A stretch of 64,000 nt of DNA from UBA11865 sp963749825. GTDB lineage: Bacteria > Chloroflexota > Anaerolineae > Promineifilales > Promineifilaceae. Position numbers and translations under genes: made by a program. The stretch's first letter is position 1, and each line of letters opens with the position of its first letter. Positions 45,700-54,452 of the stretch are shown one piece after another. The notes under the pieces are model-generated. The model was not told where the DNA came from. It ran no database searches and saw only the letters and a program-made list of their open reading frames with translations. The stretch lies in the NCBI GenBank assembly GCA_963749825.1, contig CAVVOI010000012.1:62001-126000 (forward strand). The letters run 5' to 3'.

Positions 45700-46077
45700 C
45701 TATGCGGCTGCTCCGGCCGCCGAGGCAGCCTCGTCGGCATCAGGCGCTTCTTCCTCAGCCTCAGGCTCTTTCGCCACTCTCTCTACCAGAATCGAACATT
45801 CGGTAACAAGGGCAGCAATGAGAGCTATGGCCGACCAGGCCGGTAATACGGCAATACCAAGCACGCCAACTACCAGAGGAATTTCTATCAGATTGCGGCC
45901 ATCCTTGTATTGGATGACTATCCGGCGAACCCCAGCCTCTTTGATGAGTTTTTTGACCGATCCGAGCAGTTCCTCACCCTTTACGACCAATTCCTCAGTT
46001 GTGATTCTTTCTCCTGATTCACCGTTGGAGGATTCTACGTCTTCCTCTTCAATCTTAATTTCTTCTGCTTCACTCAT
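45700..46077 (-). CDS. DUF4342 membrane protein
   Basis: This 125-residue protein has the DUF4342 core: 'LVVKGEELLGSVKKLIKEAGVRRIVIQYKDGRNLIEIPLVVGVLGIAVLPAWSAIALIAALVTECSILVER'. An acidic N-terminus and an Ala/Glu-rich C-terminus flank the core. The function of the family is unknown. One hydrophobic stretch (about 66-95) could span the membrane. Its ATG overlaps the stop of the upstream gene (TGATG), so the two are coupled. Confidence 0.85.
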   Translation of the reverse strand: MSEAEEIKIEEEDVESSNGESGERITTEELVVKGEELLGSVKKLIKEAGVRRIVIQYKDGRNLIEIPLVVGVLGIAVLPAWSAIALIAALVTECSILVERVAKEPEAEEEAPDADEAASAAGAAA

Positions 46078-46628
46078 CAGTCAACACTCCTCTTATTTTT
46101 AAAATAGATATAAATTCCCAGTCCGACGATCAGCAATGGCCACCAGGCGCCTAAACTGTGGAAGACAAAAAGCTCGAACAGCACAGCCAGGCCCATAAAA
46201 GCCAGCACCATCGTGCGAATGAATCGGTAGACCTTTTCTTCTCGCTCGCCGGATTCGTCGAAACGACCCATATATCCATAGCCGGCCGCGCCAGCCGCTA
46301 GAACGAGAGTCCAAGCATACGCCCAGCTTTCATAATGGTCAACCAGGTTCATCAAGAATAATAAGACGCCCGTGGCGACAATCATCGCTCCAGGTACAGC
46401 CAGAAACGACAATCGGCTGCGATTTTCGGCAGTCGCCTGGTAAGCGGGCCAGATCATAAGCAATCCCGGACCGATGATGAACATTGGCCAAAAGAAGTTC
46501 ATCATACTAATTTCGAGAAGATTCGCCGCAAGCAAAATAACGCCGCCAGCCACCAGGGCCACGGCTAATCGGGCGGTTCCCTCATCCTTGCTTTTTACCT
46601 CGGCTTTTAAAACAGATTCATCAGACAT
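46077..46628 (-). CDS. Polytopic membrane protein of unknown function
   Basis: This 183-residue protein has about six hydrophobic segments. Repeated 'FFWPMFIIGPGLLMI' and 'AWWPLLIVGLGIYIYF' motifs resemble the LiaF/DUF5668-type transmembrane region. The N-terminal 22 residues are charged and cytoplasmic. 'AGAGAGGTG' lies just before the ATG. It is probably co-expressed with the DUF4342 gene; both may respond to membrane conditions (inference). Confidence 0.65.
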   Translation of the reverse strand: MSDESVLKAEVKSKDEGTARLAVALVAGGVILLAANLLEISMMNFFWPMFIIGPGLLMIWPAYQATAENRSRLSFLAVPGAMIVATGVLLFLMNLVDHYESWAYAWTLVLAAGAAGYGYMGRFDESGEREEKVYRFIRTMVLAFMGLAVLFELFVFHSLGAWWPLLIVGLGIYIYFKNKRSVD

Positions 46629-46763
46629 ATTTCACCTCTCTTTCTGGAATCTGTACCCCAATACGTTACAAAAAATCAAAAGTTGCAAACCAAATCATTA
46701 GTAATTCGCGACTTCCCTATGTGGCAATTAGATTCATTCCAGTGATAAGGAGTCCGTATCGGT

Positions 46764-47951
46764 CTAGGTGGCCAAAGCAACTTTGTCTGATGGCTCGAAA
46801 TCAATCTCGAGCACACCATTTACCAGTCGGCCGCCACCAGCCCTCATCTTGGCCAGGACATTCGGTAGTATCATTTCACGCTTAAAGTTACCGATGGTGA
46901 TAAAAAGTTCGTCTCCTCTTTTTCGCAATTTGACATCGGTGCTTTTGACGAATGGCATTGACAATCGAAGCATATAACGACCATCTTCGCCTTCAATAAT
47001 CTCCTGGAGAATGCCCTTGTAAAATATCTGGCCAGGGTCCTCATCGCCAAAACAATCCTTTGCCAACCGGGTAAGCGCAGTCAGTCCGAAGACTTCGTCG
47101 GGATAGTAAGGTACTTGCCATAGAGGAAGCGGGCTGAAGTTGTCATTGATCAACTGGACATATTTTCTCTGCACCTCCCGTCGTTTTTGCATGAATTCTC
47201 CTGCATCAGCCATATCCGGAAGTACTCTATTGATGACTACGCTGTCGACAGGATAGTTAAAGAGGCCGAGGTAACTTACCGCTCGTTCTGCTTCCCGCAT
47301 CACCATCTTCTCGGGAATCACCACTACCCGATAGCTGGTTATTTCAGGATCGCTCAAGGTTACCCGCAGTTCGGCCGTCGCCTCATCCAATTTATATAGG
47401 GCTTCCAACACTTCGGCCGGTGCCTTGAGAAATCGACCGGCAAACGGGGCCAGCATCCGGACCACACCCTTTTCGGTTCGGGCTATATGCCCGGCATACC
47501 AGCGAAAAGTATCGGGAAAAGTGAGTAATCGAATCGTCTCTCCCGTGGGAGCGGCGTCGATAATCACCCGGTCAAAATTTCGTTCGGTTGCCTGCTTGTT
47601 GATATGCAGAAGGCTCACGATTTCGTCCATACCCGGAAAGGCAGAAAGCTCGTCGGCAACGACGCGATCGACTCCACCACGGACCTTTATCACACCAGAT
47701 ACAAAAGATTGCAGTGTGTCCCAGTAATTGTAAATATCGGCGACGGCGCTAATCTCCTGAGCCCAAAGATTGTCAGCCACCTCAACCGGTTTATCACCCA
47801 AGGGGATATCCAATGAATCGGCCAGACTATGGGCGATATCTGTGCTGGCAACCAGCGTCTTATAACCTAGCTCGGCGCAGCGCAGAGCGGTAGCAGCGGC
47901 AACTGTTGTCTTTCCCACGCCGCCCTTACCCAGGTACAAAATAATTCTCAT
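46764..47951 (-). CDS. ArsA/Get3-family ATPase with C-terminal HSP20-like domain
   Basis: This protein of about 395 residues begins 'MRIILYLGKGGVGKTTVAAAT', the deviant Walker A of ArsA/Get3. Also present are switch I 'ASTDIAHSLADSL' and switch II 'IDAAPTGETIRLL'. The last 80 residues ('YMLRLSMPFVKSTDVKLRKRGDELFITIGNFKREMILP') form an HSP20-like fold seen at the end of many bacterial ArsA-like proteins. No ars genes are nearby, so arsenite transport is unlikely; a role in protein targeting or polyphosphate-type stress is open. The ATG at 47951 follows 'GGAGAAGG'; an upstream in-frame start at 47975 is less likely. Confidence 0.88.
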   Translation of the reverse strand: MRIILYLGKGGVGKTTVAAATALRCAELGYKTLVASTDIAHSLADSLDIPLGDKPVEVADNLWAQEISAVADIYNYWDTLQSFVSGVIKVRGGVDRVVADELSAFPGMDEIVSLLHINKQATERNFDRVIIDAAPTGETIRLLTFPDTFRWYAGHIARTEKGVVRMLAPFAGRFLKAPAEVLEALYKLDEATAELRVTLSDPEITSYRVVVIPEKMVMREAERAVSYLGLFNYPVDSVVINRVLPDMADAGEFMQKRREVQRKYVQLINDNFSPLPLWQVPYYPDEVFGLTALTRLAKDCFGDEDPGQIFYKGILQEIIEGEDGRYMLRLSMPFVKSTDVKLRKRGDELFITIGNFKREMILPNVLAKMRAGGGRLVNGVLEIDFEPSDKVALAT

Positions 47952-47975
47952 TTCCTTCTCCAAATATCGATGCAA

Positions 47976-48309
47976 GAAGACATCGTCTCACTCAATTGGT
48001 CTATCATTACTTTCAATACGTGATTTGCTTTCAGTCGTTGCTCCGCTCTATATTAAGAATGAAAATAAGTCAGCAGTAATAGTTATGCAGATTCGTTCAG
48101 CAGGAGTAAACAGTCCGTGATAGAATAAGTGTTGATCATCTTCAATATGGCTTGGTTTGAATGCTCTTCCAGCAAGTGTATCTGTGTTTCAGGAAACCCG
48201 TCAAACTAGTCATGCAACCTTTGTCAATTCAACACGTAATGTGTAATGCGTTCTGGCAAATTCATTGTCAGCGCGTGCCCTTAAGGCAGCAGTATAACTA
48301 GGAAGGATA
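47976..48309. other. Divergent intergenic region upstream of the ubiquitin-like locus
   Basis: There is no gene on either strand. TTGTCA (48221-48226) could be a -35 box for the rightward operon, but the matching -10 is poor. ACAC-N5-GTGT (48232-48244) is a small inverted repeat. Any main promoter of the 48-57 kb operon should lie here. Confidence 0.35.
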
Positions 48310-48315
48310 TTGGAA

Positions 48316-49788
48316 ATGAGCCCTAAGAAAAAAAGTGATAAATACGAAGAAATGCGAGTTTCATTGGAAACGTTACCTCACATCAATGAGGAACAAGTCG
48401 CCCAATGGATAGAGTTGCAACAGACGATTGATTATAGTCGTGATTACCTCATTCGCGCCGTGCCTCAAGCACAACAAAGCATCGACGAGGCGCAAAAGAT
48501 TTTAGCCCAGCGAACCTATACCCTAGTCTTCTTCGGTGGTACCGGTGTTGGTAAAAGTACCCTCATCAACGCCTTGCTCGGCCGCAATTTATTGCCAACA
48601 GGTGCCGTCACGGCCGTCACCGGTACGATTGCCTACATTGAACAAGCGGAAGAAGGTGAGGCTGAATCATTAACCTTTACCTATTGGAGTCGTGAGGAGT
48701 TCACCAAGCGAGTCCGTCGTCTGTGTCAATTGGCCGAAATGGAAGGTTTCGACATTACCAATGAAGTTGAACGTGACCAGACAAGAGAGGCAATTGATGC
48801 CCTCGTAGAAGAGACTCGTGATGACGCCAAGACCGAGCGTGATGAATATCTGGATATTTTGGTAGATTGCATCAAAACTTACGAGGCTTACAAAGATCTG
48901 TTTCAGAACGGACCGCCGCCTCCGCAAACGTTCCCACTAGATAACGAAGATGCCCTAACCCATCTCAGAGAAGACGGATTCAAGGGCAGCGCCAAGCGCC
49001 AGATCCGGCTGATTAAATCGGCAACCTTCAGGATTAAGCCCAAGGCAGACCATCCCAACTTATTAATGAACGGCTATCTCCGGATAGTGGATGTGCCCGG
49101 TCTAGGGGCAGGTATGCGACTCCATGAGGCCATCACCCTGGAGGAAATGAAACGCGAGGACGCGATGATCGTCCTTGTAACCGATGCAGGGCGCCAGCGG
49201 GTAGACGAAATGAAGTCTCTGTCAGCCGTAAACTGGATCAAAGAGAAGCGCCTCTTTGGTCTCTCTGGCAGTGATCTGGACGAAGCCGCTGCTAAGATCT
49301 TTTTAGCCGTCAATGGAGGCAATATTCGCCAGGCTTTTGATCGTCTTAACGCGGGATTGCCTGAAAGTGAGCTGGAAGTTAAAGAGGTGACCCGTTACAT
49401 AGCTCCGAATTACTGGGAAAGATACCAGGATCGCGGTCGTAACCGGCCATATTTCCTGGTGATGGCTCCATCAGCCTTATATGTGCAGGATCCCGATCAT
49501 GCTCCAGGTGAATTCGCCAGCGAAACAGAACGCATATTGAAAGCGTTTGCCGACCAGTTAGGCAACGTCGACCTTAAAGATCCCCTGGAACCCGAAACGG
49601 CCGAGGCCTTGATGGAGTTGAGTGAAGTTGCCTTGTTGCGGGATCGGCTAATTGATTTTATCCAGACCGAGCGAGTCCGCAGCCAGCTTCGGGAAGCAAG
49701 TACTCGAGTACGCAATGCACTGCAATCCCTTCGCTTCTATTATGAGAAGCAATTGGCCAATCGTGGACTCTCACCCGCCCTTCTCTAA
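48316..49788 (+). CDS. Dynamin-like GTPase, N-terminal (GTPase) part before a frameshift
   Basis: This part is about 490 residues. G1 is 'FFGGTGVGKSTLINALLGR' (about 72-90), switch Thr lies in 'TGAVTAVTGTIAY', and G3 is 'IVDVPGLGAG'; I see no clean NKxD. Insertions between G2 and G3 (about 115-235) and the flanking helices fit the bacterial dynamin-like class, which remodels or senses membranes. The frame ends at 49788, but the helical stalk continues at once in the +1 frame; removing one base near 49780 would read '...RGLSPAFSNSWETLQERR...'. GGAAGG lies nine bases before the ATG at 48316 (TTG 48310 is the longer choice). It is the first gene of the operon leading to the ubiquitin-like genes. 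Confidence 0.8.
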   Translation: MSPKKKSDKYEEMRVSLETLPHINEEQVAQWIELQQTIDYSRDYLIRAVPQAQQSIDEAQKILAQRTYTLVFFGGTGVGKSTLINALLGRNLLPTGAVTAVTGTIAYIEQAEEGEAESLTFTYWSREEFTKRVRRLCQLAEMEGFDITNEVERDQTREAIDALVEETRDDAKTERDEYLDILVDCIKTYEAYKDLFQNGPPPPQTFPLDNEDALTHLREDGFKGSAKRQIRLIKSATFRIKPKADHPNLLMNGYLRIVDVPGLGAGMRLHEAITLEEMKREDAMIVLVTDAGRQRVDEMKSLSAVNWIKEKRLFGLSGSDLDEAAAKIFLAVNGGNIRQAFDRLNAGLPESELEVKEVTRYIAPNYWERYQDRGRNRPYFLVMAPSALYVQDPDHAPGEFASETERILKAFADQLGNVDLKDPLEPETAEALMELSEVALLRDRLIDFIQTERVRSQLREASTRVRNALQSLRFYYEKQLANRGLSPALL

Positions 49789-51004
49789 TAGTTGGGAAAC
49801 ACTGCAGGAACGTCGTTTCGAAAATGTCCTCACTCGCCAACAGAAGGAACTTCCCCGCGCTTTTCACAATGCCTTGCTCGATTTAAGCCAACGAATCAAC
49901 AGCGAAGAGCGCTTCCGCAGCTTGCTTTTACCCACACTGAATGGTGTGGAGACGATGGTCCAGGGTGCTGTGCAGCGTGAAGTCGAGACTCTTTTGGATA
50001 GTTATGGCACTGAGCACTGGGATGATCGCGATGTCACTTACGACAACCTGGTCTGGGGTACGAGCGGCATTGAAGTGCCGATCAAGCGCATCCTGTATCA
50101 GGTCGAATTGGTTATGCAGGAAGCTGTATCCAACTTCATGCCAGAGATCGCCCAGGTTGTTGCGGACGAGTTGGAAAGAACTCTTGAATCCCACGATATC
50201 AAAGCCCGGGCTAATCGCGCCGCTTATGGCCAAGAATATACTTATTCGTTGCCTTTCGCGCCGGGAGAAGAGTTATCGCTGGATGAGGCGTTGGATCGGA
50301 TTGTTGGTTTGGTCGGGCAGAACTACCGTCACATTTGCCGGCAATCGGCCATGTACGAATTGGTGGAACCAGAACGCTCCGTACATTATAGAGTACGTGA
50401 TGGTGAAAGAGGTCTGGCTATTCCTGAAGACGATCGATTGCTTGATGCAATGCTCTATGGTTCAGAGAGCGTTCGGCGCGAACTAGCCGCGGAAACGCAG
50501 CTTGTGGCCGAGCCCGTCGGCGGGCAGTCGGCATTAGAGTCGAACAATGATGGAGCTGGAGCTGGGCAAGCTGGAGGAACTGCCGAGGAGGATCTGGTGA
50601 TTAATATCCTCGATAGCGCACCTCAAGAAAACTTGGTCGACATCAAGCTATCATCCGAAGTCGACCAGAGTGGGTACGGTGAATTGGAGACGAGCTACGC
50701 CGACAAATTAGACAACATAGCTTTAAAGACTAATAAGATCTTCGGCCTGGTGATCGATGACCTGTTCAGCGACGATCAGTTATTACCGCGGTTACGGCGG
50801 TTGTTCTGGCTAGAGGCGACGAAGGCAGAGCGAGACTTCACCAATCATATTGTTAAACCTATGCTCAGACAGCATGATCGCAAGTTGTCGGATCCTGAAT
50901 TAAGAAAAGCCATGGAAGTCGACCTAGAAAGCGTTTCGGATGTCGAGGAACTCATGCGCGTATGGGAAGGTTTACACAAACTGGAGACGGATCTAGCCCT
51001 TTAA
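49652..51004 (+). CDS. C-terminal helical part of the dynamin-like GTPase (+1 frame)
   Basis: The coding part really begins near 49785 ('SNSWETLQERRFENVLTRQQKELPRAF'); the 45 residues before it are the shifted frame of the upstream part. It is mostly helical, with an acidic, Gly-rich linker (about residues 280-320) and a final charged helix bundle ('RLRRLFWLEATKAERDFTNHIVKPMLRQHDRKL'), as expected for a dynamin stalk or tip. No ribosome-binding site precedes any ATG, so it is probably not translated by itself. Confidence 0.7.
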   Translation: MILSRPSESAASFGKQVLEYAMHCNPFASIMRSNWPIVDSHPPFSNSWETLQERRFENVLTRQQKELPRAFHNALLDLSQRINSEERFRSLLLPTLNGVETMVQGAVQREVETLLDSYGTEHWDDRDVTYDNLVWGTSGIEVPIKRILYQVELVMQEAVSNFMPEIAQVVADELERTLESHDIKARANRAAYGQEYTYSLPFAPGEELSLDEALDRIVGLVGQNYRHICRQSAMYELVEPERSVHYRVRDGERGLAIPEDDRLLDAMLYGSESVRRELAAETQLVAEPVGGQSALESNNDGAGAGQAGGTAEEDLVINILDSAPQENLVDIKLSSEVDQSGYGELETSYADKLDNIALKTNKIFGLVIDDLFSDDQLLPRLRRLFWLEATKAERDFTNHIVKPMLRQHDRKLSDPELRKAMEVDLESVSDVEELMRVWEGLHKLETDLAL

Positions 51005-51081
51005 ATGGGTTCGAGAGTAGCCACCTAAGCTGTCGTAACGATGCCCGGTTGGGCATTCTGTAATGGAGTAAGATTCGAAAA

Positions 51082-52308
51082 ATGCATGAGTCTTCCGAGA
51101 GAATTGTTCGGACTTTTCGCGAACCCTATCAGCTGTCTGCGTTCTGTGTTAGATTAAATCAGTGGCTGGCACAGGAAGGCAGTCAGGGTGAGGATTCGGT
51201 TGAAGCGATCACCAATTCCAGGGCCAAGTCGCTGCTACGTTCGAGTGAAGTCTTAGACGATGCAACACTTAAGGACTTTAGCCAATTACTGCAAGCGGAT
51301 ATAGGCCAACGAATAGCCTTGTACGACTTGTTGGCCGACGCTGGCTTGGAAGACGATGATAACGTCGCCATACTGGCGCAGATTCCAAATCCTGAACAAC
51401 CGGGAACAACCAGTTGGTTAGCACTTATTATCTCTGCTTATGCCTGGCGCAGCGGCTATCCTAGCACTCAATATGACGCCTCCTCACCTCCTTCAGCCTA
51501 CAGTCCAGCAGGTCAGGTACTAAGGCGAACGGCCCAGTTCATTCGCCGGCAGGTCCAGAGAAGTGCAACAGAACGAGAACAGCTTGCACGGCAATTATCG
51601 GCTCCACCGAGTGGAGTTCCAGCGTTGGATGAATTAGAGGCTGGCGGTGATATCCAGGCACCGATGCCGCCTCATTACCGACCGCCTATCCCTGTACGAT
51701 ACCCCGAAATGGAGAGGGAGACAGTGCAAGTCGATCCTGATAATGTGGAAACGGTTCCGGCTGTCGAATTTGGCGACCCTTTAGTTTTGACTGAGGAAGA
51801 ACTTGCGGAAACGTCGCCCGAATCGGCAGATCCGGTCCGGATGCCGCAGATCACTATCACCAGCGAGCAAGTCGCACAGAGATCAAGCCAGCCGCCCAGC
51901 CCAATGCCAAGCTCTGGTGTTGTGATGCCTAGCCCATCACTGGCAGGCGAATCCAAATCCAGTTTTACTGTCGCCCTCAGGCAGATGTTGGGTCACGAAG
52001 ATTTAGCGTCGACGAAACTCAGAGTCTTGGTCCAGCATTATCCGGATGGACCGGGGCTTTATGGCCTACAAGTTCGGGTCACATGCAAAGGCGTGAAAAG
52101 TTACGTTGCCGGCACGACTGATCGAGACGGCAAATTTGTCTGCGAATTGCCGGTCAGAGTTGAATCTGGCCTCACCTATGATGTTGACGTAACTTGGCCT
52201 CGAGAGGAAGGTAGTGAGGTCGAGCGAAAGTCTATCACACTGAACGCGGATCGCACCTACTTTTCATTGCCTTTCTACCGTCACCTAGAGGCGCCTGCAA
52301 GCGAATAA
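51082..52308 (+). CDS. Unknown multidomain protein with beta-sandwich tail
   Basis: I do not recognise a family for this 408-residue protein. Residues 1-170 are mostly helical. Residues 170-290 form a Pro/Ser/Glu-rich linker that holds three copies of a short motif: 'VQVDPDNV' at 215-222, 'LVLTEEEL' at 234-241 and 'ITITSEQV' at 257-264. Residues about 312-400 form a carboxypeptidase-regulatory or Ig-like beta sandwich ('LRVLVQHYPDGPGLYGLQVRVTCKGV', 'GTTDRDGKFVCELPVR'). There is no signal peptide. It lies between the GTPase and the CAP gene on the same strand. GGAG sits about 14 bases before the ATG, a little far. Confidence 0.6.
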   Translation: MHESSERIVRTFREPYQLSAFCVRLNQWLAQEGSQGEDSVEAITNSRAKSLLRSSEVLDDATLKDFSQLLQADIGQRIALYDLLADAGLEDDDNVAILAQIPNPEQPGTTSWLALIISAYAWRSGYPSTQYDASSPPSAYSPAGQVLRRTAQFIRRQVQRSATEREQLARQLSAPPSGVPALDELEAGGDIQAPMPPHYRPPIPVRYPEMERETVQVDPDNVETVPAVEFGDPLVLTEEELAETSPESADPVRMPQITITSEQVAQRSSQPPSPMPSSGVVMPSPSLAGESKSSFTVALRQMLGHEDLASTKLRVLVQHYPDGPGLYGLQVRVTCKGVKSYVAGTTDRDGKFVCELPVRVESGLTYDVDVTWPREEGSEVERKSITLNADRTYFSLPFYRHLEAPASE

Positions 52309-52380
52309 AAACTCGGAACGCTGATTTTAAACCGGACAAATCCAAGGAAAAATCGATATGACTCTTGAGGCCCGCCAGGT

Positions 52381-53049
52381 ATGAGCGAGGAGTGGCTCCA
52401 ACTTACCGAGGATGATATCAATAGGGCACAACAATTGGCGCGCTCGCAGCCGTCAATGCCAGATGTGATCACCATCTCGCCGGAAGATATTCCTGCTGAG
52501 ACGCCGGCAATCGCTCGATCAAGTGACATCATCACCATCACGGGTGATGACCTTGCGCCCACGACGCCACAAGCGTCTACCTCGGAAGATTTACACCAAT
52601 TGGAACAACTAATGTTTGAACTAATCAATCGAGACCGGGAAACTCACCTCCCCCGCTGGCTCGGAACTGCCCGACTTCGCTGGCACGATGGTCTGGCTGC
52701 CGTGGCCCGTGGTCATTCGGTAGATATGCTTCGCCGTCAATACGTGGCCCATGAGTCGCCTGAGCGGATAACTGCCTCCCAACGTATCAATATTCAGCGT
52801 ATCAGATACGTAGCTTGCGGCGAAAATATCGGCGTTTTTTATGGCGACAGAGCCGGAACGTCACAAGCCATTCATGAAATTCACAATGCTTTCATGAACC
52901 AGCCAAGAAGCCTGACCAACCACCGGGGAAATTTACTCAACCCAATTTGGACTCACGCCGGAATCGGTATTGGCTACAATCCGGATGGTTCGTTGGTTGC
53001 GACTCAAAATTTCATTTCTGCACCGGGCAGTCGAATCCGCGGCAAGTAA
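52381..53049 (+). CDS. CAP/SCP-domain protein without signal peptide, with N-terminal motif repeats
   Basis: In this 222-residue protein, residues about 70-215 form a CAP (SCP/YkwD-like) domain: 'QLMFELINRDRETH', 'LAAVARGHSVDML', 'YVAHESPERI', 'CGENIGVFYGD' and 'NPIWTHAGIGIGYN', with the two His of the usual metal site. Bacterial CAP proteins are nearly always exported, yet there is no signal peptide. The first 60 residues instead carry three copies of a short motif: 'LQLTEDDI' (6-13), 'ITISPEDI' (30-37) and 'ITITGDDL' (51-58). The same motif begins the RING-like protein at 57528. A cytoplasmic role, perhaps linked to the conjugation system, is inferred. Confidence 0.8.
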   Translation: MSEEWLQLTEDDINRAQQLARSQPSMPDVITISPEDIPAETPAIARSSDIITITGDDLAPTTPQASTSEDLHQLEQLMFELINRDRETHLPRWLGTARLRWHDGLAAVARGHSVDMLRRQYVAHESPERITASQRINIQRIRYVACGENIGVFYGDRAGTSQAIHEIHNAFMNQPRSLTNHRGNLLNPIWTHAGIGIGYNPDGSLVATQNFISAPGSRIRGK

Positions 53050-53154
53050 TCCGCTGCATCCAGTTCCCCTCATTGATTTAAGCTTTTGAATCACCCCTTG
53101 CAAAGTTGAAAACAAGCTACAGCGGACAAGACTAAAAACGATTAAGGACACTCT

Positions 53155-54330
53155 ATGACAGAAAAAATTGTTATCACAGATCCCGATACTGACCGATACC
53201 ATACTTTCGGCTATATAAGCTGGTGGCAACAGGAAGTCGTACGCAACGCCACCGTTCTTGTCGTAGGAGCCGGGGCCCTTGGTAACGAGGTCTTAAAGAA
53301 TCTGGCTCTCATGGGTATTGGGCGAATTATCGTTGCCGATTTCGATACGATCGAAGATAGCAATCTCAGCCGGTCGATTCTCTTTCGCAGCAGCGATCGA
53401 GGTAGGAGGAAAGCCGAAGTTGCCGCGGAGGCAGTCAAGGCGCTTAATCCTGATGTTGAGGTGAAAGCCTGGCACGGCGACATCAATTTCGAAATGGGCC
53501 TGGGTGTTTTTCGTCATGTCGATGTAATCGTAGGCTGTCTAGATAACCGAGAAGCACGATTATCACTCAATCGATTCAGCTGGGCGATTGGTAAACCTTG
53601 GGTCGATGGCGCCATCCAGGAGTTGATGGGCATCGTCCGCGTATTTTGGCCAGGTCAAGGAGCCTGTTACGAATGCACCTTAACCGATCAGGATTATCAG
53701 ATCATCAGCCTGCGCTATTCATGCCCTCTCTTAGCTCGAGATAATATATTACAGGGCAAAGTACCCACGACGCCTACAAGCGCCTCCATTGTGGCTGCAT
53801 TTCAAACACAGGAAGCGTTAAAGCTCATCCACAATATGGAAGTACAGCCTGGGAAAGCAATGATGATTAATGGCTTAACCAATGATATTTACACCACCGA
53901 ATACCCGGTTAAAGAAGGCTGCTTCAGTCATTCAACCATGGAGCCAATCATTGAATTGGACCAGACAATTTCGACTCAGACGACCTTAGGAGATTTACTC
54001 CAGCTAGCACAGGACAGCTTGGGCGAGGAAACTGTGTTAGAATTTGATCAAGAGGTAGTTGTCGAGTTTGAGTGCCCGGCATGCGGTGATGTAGCACCAG
54101 TTTTCATGCGCATGGCTCGGCTATACGAAACTGAATTCACCTGCCCCCAATGCGGCAACCGCCGCGAAATGCACTTGACCCATCGAATCGATGGTAGTGA
54201 GGATTACCTGAACCGATCTCTATCAGATTTTGACTTACCGCCGTTAGGCATAATTCGAGCCAGAAATGGCGATCAAAGAGCGTACCTCGAGATAACTGGA
54301 GATAAGGGTGCCTTTTTTACTTTCACTTAG
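53155..54330 (+). CDS. E1-like (ThiF/MoeB/UBA-type) activating enzyme with zinc-ribbon tail
   Basis: This 391-residue protein has the E1 adenylation fold. The nucleotide loop is G38-x-G40-x2-G43 ('VVGAGALGNE'), the acidic strand end is 'ADFDTIEDSNLSRS' (D64, N70, R73), and 'VDVIVGCLDNREAR' and 'GKVPTTPTSASIVAAFQTQEALKL' follow. C190 in 'YSCPLL' is the best candidate for the thioester Cys; C171 and C174 form a C-x2-C pair. After the E1 core comes an extension with C307-x2-C310 and C330-x2-C333, a zinc ribbon. It should adenylate the C-terminus of the UBL encoded next and pass it to the E2. 'AAGGA' precedes the ATG. The next gene is 122 bases away. Confidence 0.93.
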   Translation: MTEKIVITDPDTDRYHTFGYISWWQQEVVRNATVLVVGAGALGNEVLKNLALMGIGRIIVADFDTIEDSNLSRSILFRSSDRGRRKAEVAAEAVKALNPDVEVKAWHGDINFEMGLGVFRHVDVIVGCLDNREARLSLNRFSWAIGKPWVDGAIQELMGIVRVFWPGQGACYECTLTDQDYQIISLRYSCPLLARDNILQGKVPTTPTSASIVAAFQTQEALKLIHNMEVQPGKAMMINGLTNDIYTTEYPVKEGCFSHSTMEPIIELDQTISTQTTLGDLLQLAQDSLGEETVLEFDQEVVVEFECPACGDVAPVFMRMARLYETEFTCPQCGNRREMHLTHRIDGSEDYLNRSLSDFDLPPLGIIRARNGDQRAYLEITGDKGAFFTFT

Positions 54331-54452
54331 CTCTGGTCCTATGAAATTATGAGCGAGGGGATTGCATCCCTTTACACTATGCAACTAAGTTCAACAAGAC
54401 TACGTATTACATTTTGAACACAATGAAGTTACAACATGGAGGCTTTTAAAAT

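Noticed and set aside
46764..47951. Arsenic-resistance operon
   Set aside because: The ArsA-like ATPase is alone; no arsR, arsB, arsC or arsD-like gene is nearby.
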